DNA of 64,000 bases from CAMDPA01 sp963825625 (GTDB lineage: Bacteria; Pseudomonadota; Alphaproteobacteria; Rhizobiales; Hyphomicrobiaceae): positions 1 through 64,000 of the forward strand of contig CAWGUF010000033.1 of the NCBI GenBank assembly GCA_963825625.1. The letters run 5' to 3'. A program made the position numbers and the translations under genes. The notes beneath the pieces were generated by a model. That model had not been told where the DNA came from. It did no database searches and was given only the letters and a program-made list of their open reading frames with translations. Positions 53,271 to 64,000 of this stretch are shown here, in pieces. Numbering within the stretch: position 1 is the first letter of the stretch; every line of letters begins with the position of its first letter.

Positions 53271-54209
53271 TCAAGGCAGATACCCTTTTTCCAGATCCAG
53301 GGCCTGACGGCCGACTTGCGCGCCTGCCGCGTCGTTATGCGTGACGGTCCATGCCAGCGTCGTGCCGATATCTGGCCCGGTGCGCGAGCGGATCGTAAAT
53401 CGCACGCTCTCGCCGGCCTGCGCATCGATCGGCTCCAACAGCGGCAGATAAAGCTGCTCCCAGTGCGTTCGGGGAGCGGCGGGCCCGGTGGACAGCTTGA
53501 TGCCGTTCAGCAGATCCGCCTCCCACCACGTCACGAGGCCGTACACCGTCGAAGGCTCATCGAGGCGAAACGCTGCCTCGCCCTTGCGAGAGGAGCCATG
53601 CCCCGCAGTCAGATCGATGACGTCCCATTTTGCGAATGCCTTGCCGCCTGCCAGCAGATCCGATGGCTCGAGCACGCGGACATAGATGTTGTTGAGGCCC
53701 ATCGTGCGGGCCGGGGCAAAATCGATGCCGTAGCCGACCTCATCCCAGGTGGTGAGCTCGGCATGAACGCGGGGCGTCGTCACGGGGGCGACGAATTGCG
53801 TGACGGAACTGGGGATCATCAAGCCGCCCGGCTTCAGGTGCCTCTTCTTTGCGTCCTTCAGCGTGAGGACGATATCCTCCTCGAGCGGATAGTTGCCCAG
53901 CGTCTCCGAGACCACCACGTCGACGCGCGGCGGCCGATCCATCTCGGTCGACCGACACGGAAGCAACAGGCAGTTGCGCATGCGGTTGCGCTTCAACAAA
54001 TCATGCGCGAGGCCGGCGACGGCCTCGCTTTCATAAAGAAATACCTCCTTGGCGCCGAGCTTCGCCGCCATCATGCCAAGGATGCCTGTTCCCGCGCCGA
54101 TATCTGCGACGACCGTCTCGCCCGGCCGGATCACTGCCTTCAGCGCGGCGTGGAACGCCGCGTTGCGGACCCGGTCGGAAACCAGCATTCGGTGGTATTC
54201 GATGCGCAT
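53271..54209 (-). CDS. PRMT-like class I SAM-dependent methyltransferase
   Basis: A 312-residue protein that looks like a protein arginine N-methyltransferase. It begins YHRMLVSDRVRNAAFHAAL (helix before the cofactor site), then motif I VVADIGAGTGILGMMAAKLG and AKEVFLYESE. VVVSETLGNYPLEEDIV sits at the double-E loop position. The C-terminal half is a beta-barrel-like segment with LSTGPAAPRTHWEQLYLPLL, which contains the PRMT THW loop. PRMTs are common in eukaryotes and rare in bacteria. The second Glu of the double-E loop is plausibly the Glu in PLEED. Substrate unknown; no histone-like or RGG protein is nearby. Confidence 0.8.
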   Translation of the reverse strand: MRIEYHRMLVSDRVRNAAFHAALKAVIRPGETVVADIGAGTGILGMMAAKLGAKEVFLYESEAVAGLAHDLLKRNRMRNCLLLPCRSTEMDRPPRVDVVVSETLGNYPLEEDIVLTLKDAKKRHLKPGGLMIPSSVTQFVAPVTTPRVHAELTTWDEVGYGIDFAPARTMGLNNIYVRVLEPSDLLAGGKAFAKWDVIDLTAGHGSSRKGEAAFRLDEPSTVYGLVTWWEADLLNGIKLSTGPAAPRTHWEQLYLPLLEPIDAQAGESVRFTIRSRTGPDIGTTLAWTVTHNDAAGAQVGRQALDLEKGYLP

Positions 54210-54295
54210 GGGAAGCGGGCCTTGTGCCTGTTACGCGATACGGACGACGACGGCCCGCACTCAATTTCTGCCGCGGCGGATGATCAGCAGAAAAA

Positions 54296-54529
54296 CTATC
54301 TGCCGCGCTGCCTCTGGTAGGCGGTGACGGCCATGGTGACGGCAATGACGAGCAACGTCGTGGCGAGAATGTCCGGGCGGCTCACGAATTTCAGCCACAC
54401 GGCATAGGACTTCCACAAAGTCCCCTTTGCCACCAGTGAGTTGGCAATGGCGATTATCAGGAATGTCACGCCGGCGCTCACGCCCAGCACGATCGCGGCG
54501 TCGCTCAGTTTTTTCATGATTGGTGTCAT
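54296..54529 (-). CDS. small two-helix membrane protein
   Basis: A 77-residue protein with two membrane segments (AAIVLGVSAGVTFLIIAIAN, then ILATTLLVIAVTMAVTAY) and a basic C-terminus. The start at 54529 has GAGAAGG upstream; an internal ATG at 54517 is an alternative. No family is recognised. Confidence 0.6.
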   Translation of the reverse strand: MTPIMKKLSDAAIVLGVSAGVTFLIIAIANSLVAKGTLWKSYAVWLKFVSRPDILATTLLVIAVTMAVTAYQRQRGR

Positions 54530-54657
54530 GTGGATAAGCCTTCTCATAGCCTTGACAATCGCGAGCGGTTGAGCCAGCCGACGCGATCGCGAGGGACAAT
54601 GATGTGATTCCATACTTTGAATCAAGAGCTTATTAACGAATCGGGGCGCGACCCCTT

Positions 54658-55473
54658 CTACAGCGTCAGGCTTTGGCTGCGCACCTGATAGAGCACCAGT
54701 GCAGTTGCCACGGCGAGGTTCAGCGAATCCAGCCGGCCCGCCATCGGGATGCGCACCAGCCGCGTGCACGCTTCGCGCATGGTCTCGCTCATACCCGGCC
54801 CCTCGCTGCCCATGACGACGAGCACAGGGGCTCGCAGCGAGGCGATACGAAAATCCTCCGCTCCCTGAAGGTGCGTGCCGGCGACATCACCGGGCCAGCC
54901 GGCGCGCCAGGCGAAGAACGCTTCCGGCGTCATGCGCACCAGTGGCACGGCGAAGATCGAGCCCATGGTCGCACGCACACACTCACGCGAATAGGGATCG
55001 CAACACTGGCCGACGAGGATCACGCCTTTGGCGCCGACGGCGTCCACGGTCCGGATAATTGTGCCGAGATTGCCCGGGTCGCGGACATCCTCGAGGACAA
55101 GCCAGACATCTCCCGGGGCGACTTGCGTCGCGAGCGGCGCCTCGGCCCAGCGTTGAGTGAAGACACCGAGCATGGTCTGCGGGTTGTCCTTGGCCGCGAT
55201 CTTGGCGAGCACGGCGGGCGACACCTCCATGATGGTCGCCTGCGCGTCGTCGGCCCAGGTGAGGAGGCCGGCCTGGCTGGCGCCGGCAGCAACGGAGCCG
55301 CCCAGCGTCACCAGCATATCCGGCACCCAGCCGCTGTCGCGCGCGGAAATCAGGACCGAGGCGCCTTCGGCCACGAACAGCCCCGTCTCGCGGCGCGCCT
55401 TGCGCATCTCCAGCGAGCGGATCAGCTTCACGCGGTCGTTCTGCAGGCTGGTGACGAAGGTTGGCTCACGCAT
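54658..55473 (-). CDS. TrmH/SpoU family RNA 2'-O-methyltransferase
   Basis: A 271-residue SPOUT methyltransferase. An N-terminal substrate-binding domain (NDRVKLIRSLEMRKARRETG, FVAEGASVLISARDSG) precedes the trefoil-knot domain with motif 1 LEDVRDPGNLGTIIRTVDAV, motif 2 VVMGSEGPGMS and motif 3 IPMAGRLDSLNLAVATALVL. The L30e-like N domain fits 23S rRNA or tRNA ribose methylases (RlmB/TsnR type). Its start follows the upstream methyltransferase stop by 5 bp, so the two are co-transcribed. Confidence 0.92.
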   Translation of the reverse strand: MREPTFVTSLQNDRVKLIRSLEMRKARRETGLFVAEGASVLISARDSGWVPDMLVTLGGSVAAGASQAGLLTWADDAQATIMEVSPAVLAKIAAKDNPQTMLGVFTQRWAEAPLATQVAPGDVWLVLEDVRDPGNLGTIIRTVDAVGAKGVILVGQCCDPYSRECVRATMGSIFAVPLVRMTPEAFFAWRAGWPGDVAGTHLQGAEDFRIASLRAPVLVVMGSEGPGMSETMREACTRLVRIPMAGRLDSLNLAVATALVLYQVRSQSLTL

Positions 55474-55478
55474 CGCGG

Positions 55479-56375
55479 CTACCTCAGTTCCGCACTTGAC
55501 CAGCGGGAGAACATCGAGGTGCCAAGGAGGCGGCCAGCGGAGCGCTCCACCAGCGCCAGCTCGCCGCTCTCGATCTGTCCGCCGCGCGCACTGAACGTCT
55601 CCCGCATCAGGCCGTCCAGCGCCAGCGACGACGCCCGGATGGCGTAGGCAGTCAGAACGAGATGAGCCGGGCCCGGCGCCAGCAGCTTCGCGCAATCAGC
55701 CAACAGCGCCGGCAAGTGCTCGAACAGCTCCCACACCTCCTTGTCGGGCCCGCGCCCGAACTTGGGTGGATCGACCAGAACCGACCGATACGTCCGCCCG
55801 CGCCGCACCTCGCGCGCCACGAACTTGCGGGCATCCTCACAAATCCAGCGGACCGGCCGATCCTCGAGACCGGACGCCGCCTGATTTTCGCGGGCCCAGG
55901 CGATCGCTTTCCTGGAGGCATCGACGTGCACCACCTCCGCGCCGGCGTGAGCAGCAATCAGCGACGCTGCCCCGGTATAGCCGAACAGATTCAGCACGCC
56001 GTCGCCCGGCCGGAGCTGCTCGCTCATCCACGTCCAATGCGGCAATTGCTCGGGAAACAGGCCGAGATGCCAGAGGCCTTGCAGCCGGCACAGCACCGTG
56101 ATGCCATTGAAGCGCACGGGCCAGCTCTCCGGCACCGGCCGGTCGATGCGCCAGCGGCCTTTTTCCTCATCCTCGCCGCTGGCGGAGAATGAAGCGTTCG
56201 CCTTCGCCCACTCGCTCCCGGGCAGGCGCGGCGACCAGAGGGCCTGCGGCTCGGGCCGGTCGACAATAACGCTGGCGAACTGCTCCAGCTTGCGACCATG
56301 GCCACTGTCGAGCAGGGCGTAGCCGTCGGGCCCGGCTGTCTGCAGCAGTTGTAGCCGGGGCGCATCGGCTGTCAT
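55479..56375 (-). CDS. class I SAM-dependent rRNA methyltransferase (RlmI/RlmK-like)
   Basis: A 298-residue Rossmann methyltransferase like the RlmI family (m5C in 23S rRNA), but without the N-terminal PUA domain. It has the N-terminal beta region (QTAGPDGYALLDSGHGRKLE), motif I VLNLFGYTGAASLIAAHAGA, VVHVDASRKAIAWARENQAA and motif IV VLVDPPKFGRGPDKEVWEL. The start at 56375 is chosen for length and family N-terminus; an earlier ATG overlaps the prfB stop region. It follows prfB on the same strand. Confidence 0.88.
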   Translation of the reverse strand: MTADAPRLQLLQTAGPDGYALLDSGHGRKLEQFASVIVDRPEPQALWSPRLPGSEWAKANASFSASGEDEEKGRWRIDRPVPESWPVRFNGITVLCRLQGLWHLGLFPEQLPHWTWMSEQLRPGDGVLNLFGYTGAASLIAAHAGAEVVHVDASRKAIAWARENQAASGLEDRPVRWICEDARKFVAREVRRGRTYRSVLVDPPKFGRGPDKEVWELFEHLPALLADCAKLLAPGPAHLVLTAYAIRASSLALDGLMRETFSARGGQIESGELALVERSAGRLLGTSMFSRWSSAELR

Positions 56376-56388
56376 GACCGTGCTCACC

Positions 56389-57520
56389 CTATTCGACGTC
56401 TTCGACCGTGGCCGGCCCGCCACCCTTGACCCGCTGTGCCAGCGCAGCCTCGATGAACGGATCGAGATCGCCGTCGAGCACCTCGTCGGGTGATCCGGAC
56501 GTGGCGCCGGTGCGCAGGTCCTTGACCATCTGGTAGGGCTGAAGAACGTACGATCTGATCTGATGTCCCCAGCCGATATCGGATTTGGCTGCCTGATCGG
56601 CCATGGCCTGTGCCTCGCGCTTCTGCAGCTCGATCTCGTAGAGGCGCGCCTTGAGACGCTTCATGGCCGTCTCGCGATTCTGGTGCTGCGACCGCTGCTC
56701 CTGGCTGAAGACGACGATGTTGGTCGGCTTGTGGACGATGCGCACGGCCGACTCGGTACGGTTGACGTGCTGGCCGCCAGCCCCCGACGAACGGGTGAAT
56801 GAAACATCGATGTCGGTAGGGTTGATCTCGATGTCGATCGAATCATCGACCACCGGATAGACGCCGACCGAGGCGAAGCTCGTATGGCGGCGGGCATTGG
56901 AATCGTAGGGGCTGATGCGCACCAGGCGGTGCACACCGGTTTCCGTCTTCAGCCAGCCGTATGCGTTGTCGCCCTTGATCTCGAGCGTGGCAGACTTGAT
57001 GCCGGCCTCCTCGCCCTCGCTCTGATCCGTCAGCTTGACCTGGAAACCACGGCGCTCGGCCCAGCGCATATACATACGCAACAGCATCTGCGCCCAGTCC
57101 TGGCTCTCGGTACCGCCCGCGCCTGCGTGAACTTCCAGATAGGCATCGTTGCTGTCCGCCTCGCCGGACAACAGCGCTTCCACCTGACGACGATCAACCG
57201 TCTCCGCCAGCCGCTTGAGCTGCGTCTCACCCTCGGCGACCGAGGCATCGTCATCTGCTTCCTCGCCCAGCTCGATCAGTGTCACTGCATCGTCGAGCTC
57301 TCGCTCCAGCTCGCGATAGGTCGCGATCTGCTTCTCCAGCGACTGGCGCGCCTTCATCACCTTTTGCGCGCTGGCCTGGTCGTTCCAGAGGCTGGGATCC
57401 TCCGCCTTGGCGTTCAGCTCCGCCAGGCGCTCGTCGGCCGTATCCCAGTCAAAGATGCCTCCGTAGAAGGGTGAGAGCTTCCCTGATCTCGTCGACGTGT
57501 TTTTGCGGCTCGGCACGCAT
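56389..57520 (-). CDS. prfB: peptide chain release factor 2, with programmed +1 frameshift
   Basis: RF2 releases peptides at UGA and UAA. Zero frame: MRAEPQKHVDEIREALTLLR then RHL and TGA at 57449-57451. The +1 frame resumes DWDTADERLAELNAKAEDPS and continues to 56389. The total span is 3n+1, consistent with one programmed +1 shift, giving about 376 residues. The RF family motifs follow: GAGGTESQDWAQMLLRMYMR (GGQ region later as SSGAGGQHVNRTESAVRI) and the stop-codon recognition SPF-type element. The GGQ motif is intact. Confidence 0.96.
57449..57462 (-). promoter_or_regulatory. prfB +1 frameshift site
   Basis: On the minus strand GGAGG (57458-57462), a 3-base spacer CAT, the slip codon CTT (57452-57454) and TGA followed by C form the classical autoregulatory signal: anti-Shine-Dalgarno pairing three bases upstream of CTT TGA C. 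Low RF2 makes ribosomes pause at TGA and shift. Confidence 0.95.
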
Positions 57521-57651
57521 GGGCCTGGTCCATTCCTCGCGAATTGGTGGATATGGTGGCGGATATAGGATCACGCGCCAGAACTGTAAACCGAAACAAC
57601 GCGAATGACCGCTCGGCACGGGATTTCGCCGCCCTCGGCAACGTACTGCAA

Positions 57652-60252
<2,601 letters not shown>

Positions 60253-60696
60253 CAGGCTCTCGTGCTCGGGCTCTTTTCGACTGGCTCTCGCGCTCGAACG
60301 GTGAATGGCCGCCAGCGGGGCAGCCTGCCTCTGATTACGGACAACAAGCGAGACCGGCACCCGGACCATGCTGCCGCAGGACCGTCAGAACCGATTCGCC
60401 TGAATACTCACCGCGTCAATACTCACCGCGTCAATACTCACCGCGTCATGACTGTCGCGCCACGGCGAAGCGCCCGAACGACTGCCTACTCGTGCTTGTA
60501 ACACTGCACCTTACCAGAAAATATGGCAACACGTCGTCGCAAAATCATGGAACGTCCGGACGATCTTTGCACACTTCATTGATCTCTCGACCGGCCGGGC
60601 CGCCAGCAGCAAACGCCAGTCCTCGAAGTCAGCCGGTCGGCGCAGCGGCCACGACGTGCCATGTGCAGGTTTACGCCGGAGCGGACTTGGCTTGGC
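60253..60696. other. 444-bp amiC-mrcA intergenic region with tandem repeats
   Basis: No gene was recognised. The 15-mer AATACTCACCGCGTC occurs three times in perfect tandem at 60403-60447. The leftmost part (60253-60369) would be the N-terminal extension of PBP1A if the earlier start were used. Confidence 0.6.
60403..60447. repeat. 15-bp tandem repeat, three perfect copies
   Basis: AATACTCACCGCGTC repeats perfectly three times between amiC and mrcA. It lies upstream of mrcA on its transcribed side, so copy number could alter the leader. Confidence 0.92.
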
Positions 60697-62139
60697 TCAT
60701 TGCCTGCCGACGTGAGCTTTCGAGCGCTGGAAATAGGCATCCACTGCGTCGGCAATCGCCGTGGCAGCCCTGCGTTGCCATTCCGAGCGGCTCAATCTGG
60801 CCAGGTCTTCCGGATTGCTCATGTATCCAAGCTCGATCAGAACAGACGGGGTCTCTGCCTGCTTCAACACCGTGAAAGCGGCCGATCGCTGCGGCTCTTT
60901 GGACAGAGGGACGCGGCCTTTCATCTTGGTCACGAGCAGGCGACGCATGACGGTGGAGAAGTTATCGGTTTCGCGCCGGACAAGGTCGATCAAGATCGAC
61001 CTCACCTGATCCTCGTCGGAAGCCGGCACGGAAGCCAGCCCCGCCAGCAGGTCGGCCGCGTTCTCCTTCTCTGCCAGTTTCAGCGCCGCGGCGTCCGAGG
61101 CCTTTTCCGACAAGGTGTATATCGTGGCACCATGCACGCTCGCCGCCACCTCCTTCTCCGCAAGGGCGTCGGCATGAATGGAAATGAACAGGTCCGCACC
61201 CGCCTCGCGCGATAACTGGACCCTTTTCTTGAGCGCAACGAAGACGTCTTTGTCCCGTGTCATGCGGATCTGGTACTTGCGGGCGCGAGTTAGTATCGCC
61301 CGCAGATGCAGCGCGACCGCCAGCACTACGGTTTTCTCCGTCAGATTCGTCGCCGAAACCGTGCCTGGATCAATGCCGCCATGACCAGGGTCGATGACGA
61401 CCACGGGCAGGCGCCTGCCACGCGCCGGCGGCGACTGCTGCCCCGCTCCGGAATCCTCGAAGCGACCGGGGCGCAACCCGACCGGTTCCGCTGGCGGCAA
61501 CTGACCACCAGCCACCTGACCAACCTCTGCCGGCGACACGCTGACAAGATCAAACGTCAAGCGTCCCGGCGAACGCTTGGTCGGCGGCGCGAACGCACCA
61601 TTCTCGATGCGGACCGGCCCAGTCGCATCGATAACAATTCGCGACCGCCCCGCTTCGAACTGTCCATAGCGGTACGCTTTGACCAATCCCCGGCCAGCCC
61701 GTCCCGCCGAGGCGGGCAACTGGAAGTCCAAATTCGGCACGTCAACGATGGCCCGATAGGGGTTGGCGATCACGAACATGCTCGCCACGACCGACCGCGT
61801 AATGTCGATCTTGATGCTGGTTCGCGTGGAATCGCCAGAAATAGTGATCGCAGTGGCTCTGGCGTTTCGCGGCGGCGCGGGACGGCTCTTGCCCCGATTG
61901 ACCGTGCTCCCCCAACCCGGGCCTGCGTCGACCGCGGAGCCAGGTTGCTGGGCATCGCTTGGCGGTGCGCTCGAAAGCAGCGCTATTACGGCCAAGGCTG
62001 ATAAAGCCAAGGCTGGGGCCACCGGGCGCCACTGGCGCCGGCTCCACTGGCTGCAACGCCCAAATTGCCCTCTTTCCGGCATCCGCATCCGGCTTTCCGC
62101 CCCTCCTGCGGCATGAACCAGTGGCCACAAAACGCCCAT
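60697..62139 (-). CDS. amiC: N-acetylmuramoyl-L-alanine amidase with AMIN domain
   Basis: The enzyme cleaves the amide bond between MurNAc and peptide during cell separation. A signal-type hydrophobic segment (LALSALAVIALLSSAPPSDA) leads to an AMIN domain (ITISGDSTRTSIKIDITRSV, YGQFEAGRSRIVIDATGPVR). The Amidase_3 domain has VVVIDPGHGGIDPGTVSATN, TEKTVVLAVA with the zinc/acid residues, SIHADALAEKE and PSVLIELGYMSNPEDLARL with the catalytic Glu. The start at 62139 is one of several in-frame ATGs (62316, 62139, 62088). The order amiC-mrcA-prfB is conserved in the group. Confidence 0.93.
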   Translation of the reverse strand: MGVLWPLVHAAGGAESRMRMPERGQFGRCSQWSRRQWRPVAPALALSALAVIALLSSAPPSDAQQPGSAVDAGPGWGSTVNRGKSRPAPPRNARATAITISGDSTRTSIKIDITRSVVASMFVIANPYRAIVDVPNLDFQLPASAGRAGRGLVKAYRYGQFEAGRSRIVIDATGPVRIENGAFAPPTKRSPGRLTFDLVSVSPAEVGQVAGGQLPPAEPVGLRPGRFEDSGAGQQSPPARGRRLPVVVIDPGHGGIDPGTVSATNLTEKTVVLAVALHLRAILTRARKYQIRMTRDKDVFVALKKRVQLSREAGADLFISIHADALAEKEVAASVHGATIYTLSEKASDAAALKLAEKENAADLLAGLASVPASDEDQVRSILIDLVRRETDNFSTVMRRLLVTKMKGRVPLSKEPQRSAAFTVLKQAETPSVLIELGYMSNPEDLARLSRSEWQRRAATAIADAVDAYFQRSKAHVGRQ

Positions 62140-63027
62140 CCCCCAGTCTGTGCCAACAATTCGGACGATCGTTAAGCCTTTGTTTGCACGGCGCAAGTGA
62201 AAGTGGACGTCCCGTCGCGGCTGAGCAACGCCAACGCGCACTTCGCACGATGCGCTTGCGTCGAGATCGGGGACCTCGTACAACAGTACTCGCTTCGTCA
62301 CCTGGATGCACCGCAAGCCGGTGGTGGGTTCGACTGAGGGCAGGCAGCCTCACAATTGCTGCCGCACCAGTCCTGACGCCGGCCAGGAGCGTTCGGGCCA
62401 AAGGCGAGGCAATCGCCGGTGCGCTAGTGCCGTAACGGTCTAGCAGGATCGCGTCGCAGCTGTTTGGCCCTTGAAAGACGGGCTCGGTGGACGAGAGACC
62501 TGGGCTGGAGCGGCATCGAGTTGGGCACAAAGCGATACCAGCCATCTACAGCCGCGATCCCGCCAGAAAGGGGCGTTGAGAAGCGCGGCGAGCGACAAGG
62601 CTAGGTAATGCCATGTCGAACGAGCCCTGGGAGGGACACGGCGTCGTCCTGCATCGGTAGCAGGCAAGCCGAATTGGGCCACCCGGATATTCAGGAATTG
62701 TCGCGCTGCGCGGCTTTGCGCAACCCGATATCAGACTGCTAACAGCAGACCTTGCGAGACGATGCCAGATTTTCTCAGTGATGGATCGGAACCAGCCGGG
62801 CGAAGCGCCCGTGCCGCAATGCCCTTCCGGGCAGTTGCGGCCGGTGCCAATGACCGGCTTTGCAGCTCCGAAACCCAGCCCTGGCAACGTTCGCCCATCC
62901 AACAGCCTTTGGCTATCACACAACCCCGAACGGAAGGTGCCCGCGCCGAAGCGCCTGGTGCCTCTCGGCCGCGTATTCGCGGACCAGAGATCGCGCCACC
63001 CTTCGACGGGCCCGAGGAAAACACGCC
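62140..63027. other. 888-bp divergent region upstream of rne and amiC
   Basis: No convincing gene was found. A long leader is expected for rne, which is autoregulated by its own 5' UTR in enterobacteria; whether this holds here is unknown. No defined hairpin could be assigned by eye. Confidence 0.4.
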
Positions 63028-64000
63028 ATGTCAGGCCCAAATCAACCCCGGAACTCGTCCACCACCAACAAGATGCTGATCGATGCCACTCACCCGGAAG
63101 AAACCCGGGTGGTGGTTCTGCAGGAACGGCCGCGTCGAGGAGTTCGACTACGAATCCGCCGCTCGCAAACTTTTGCGGGGCAACATCTATCTGGCGAAAG
63201 TGACACGCGTCGAGCCGTCCCTGCAGGCTGCCTTTGTCGACTATGGCGGCAACCGCCACGGCTTCCTGGCATTCAACGAAATCCATCCTGACTATTATCA
63301 GATCCCGGTTGCGGATCGGCGCGCCCTGTTGGAGGCCGAGGCTGCGGCGGAAGCGGAAGAAGAGGAGGAGGAGGAGCGCGAAGCTGCTCGCCTCGAGCGG
63401 CGCCGGACACGCCGTCAACGCCGTCAGCCCGAGGATCACGAAGCTGGTTCGCGCGACGTCGATGAAGCGGAGGCGAATGCCGTCGACGTCAGCCATCTGC
63501 TGCCGCCTGACCAGGACGACGACGCGCCGGCTTACGGGCACACGGCCGGGCGTACGGCGCAGGATAATGCTGCGGCGAACGACGAGGCCAGGTCAACCGA
63601 CTTCGAGCGCAACGAGGGGCCGGCCAGTGATGACGATGCCGACAGGCAAGCGGCCTCACCGTTTGCCGACACGGCAGCGGGCTCACCTGATCGCGCGCAC
63701 GCCGACGAAGCTCACCACGAGCCCCGCACGGTTGCCGAGCGTGTTGCAGCCGACCCTGCCCTCCACCAGTCCACGCCGGACTCCTCTCCGGTCTGGCGCG
63801 AGCCGGCAGCCGGCGGTGAGGCGGCAGCGGGGCAGGAAGTAGACACTGCCGACACGCAATCCGCTGAAGCGGCCGCGGACGACACCCCACATCATGTCGG
63901 TCTGGTCGAGGAGCAGGGCGTCACGGAAGTCGACACCGATACGGATACGGATGGCGAAAACGGTAACGGCGCGGAACCCGAGCAGGTCGAGACCGTCGCC
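63028..64000 (+). CDS. rne: ribonuclease E, N-terminal part, one frame break, cut by the window end
   Basis: The N-terminus reads NKMLIDATHPEETRVVVLQ, then needs removal of one G near 63120 to give NGRVEEFDYESAARKLLRGN and IYLAKVTRVEPSLQAAFVDY. GGNRHGFLAFNEIHPDYYQI completes the first half of the S1 domain. Then follows a very long acidic, Arg- and Ala-rich insertion (from about residue 100 to the window end) typical of alphaproteobacterial RNase E. The catalytic part lies outside the window. Start is ATG at 63028 or 63073. Confidence 0.93.

Overview
The window is high-GC chromosomal DNA from an alphaproteobacterium, most likely order Hyphomicrobiales (Rhizobiales). Four things support this. 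The blocks eno-ftsB-pdhA-pdhB-pdhC-lpd, accC-accB-aroQ-dsbA-M48 protease, tpiA-ppiD-trpE and rne-amiC-ponA-prfB are typical of that order. PdhB carries an N-terminal lipoyl domain, the protein families match, and the GC content fits. The genus cannot be fixed from sequence alone. No rRNA, tRNA or CRISPR array was seen.

Layout. 0.35-2.4 kb: degraded IS91-type element with a tyrosine recombinase. 3.4-8.9 kb: AhpD-like protein, nucleoside deoxyribosyltransferase, DUF1330 protein, mmsA and a membrane glycosyltransferase-like protein. 8.9-20.7 kb: one codirectional minus-strand run from enolase through ftsB and the pyruvate dehydrogenase genes to lpd, with three Uma2-family nuclease genes, two membrane proteins and two small lipoproteins interspersed. 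21-25.5 kb: signal peptidase, CcdAB-like toxin-antitoxin, queC, repeat-bearing secreted proteins and an orphan HlyC-type acyltransferase. 25.7-39 kb: metabolic genes (two ThDP enzymes, a beta-hydroxyacid dehydrogenase, PHB-depolymerase-like esterase, purB, a D-amino-acid dehydrogenase-like enzyme, a polysaccharide deacetylase, a CLC channel and coaD). 39-54 kb: two cyclophilins, tpiA, ppiD, trpE, accCB, aroQ, dsbA, an M48 protease, an aminotransferase, an amidohydrolase and a PRMT-like methyltransferase. 54-64 kb: two RNA methyltransferases, prfB with its programmed frameshift, ponA, amiC and the 5' part of rne.

Data quality. Many genes, including essential ones (eno, lpd, pdhA, pdhB, coaD, rne), carry one to four single-base indels and rare in-frame stops, while others (mmsA, purB, trpE, accC, ponA) are intact. 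This is best explained by uncorrected assembly errors. Such genes are annotated across their full span with approximate break positions. Only prfB has a genuine programmed +1 frameshift.

The most interesting signals are: two structured inverted repeats between accB and accC that share architecture and loop core while their stems change in a compensatory way; three Uma2 paralogs threaded through the pyruvate dehydrogenase gene run; a bacterial protein with protein-arginine-methyltransferase hallmarks, including a THW loop; an orphan RTX-toxin acyltransferase homologue; and many 12-15 bp tandem duplications across the window.
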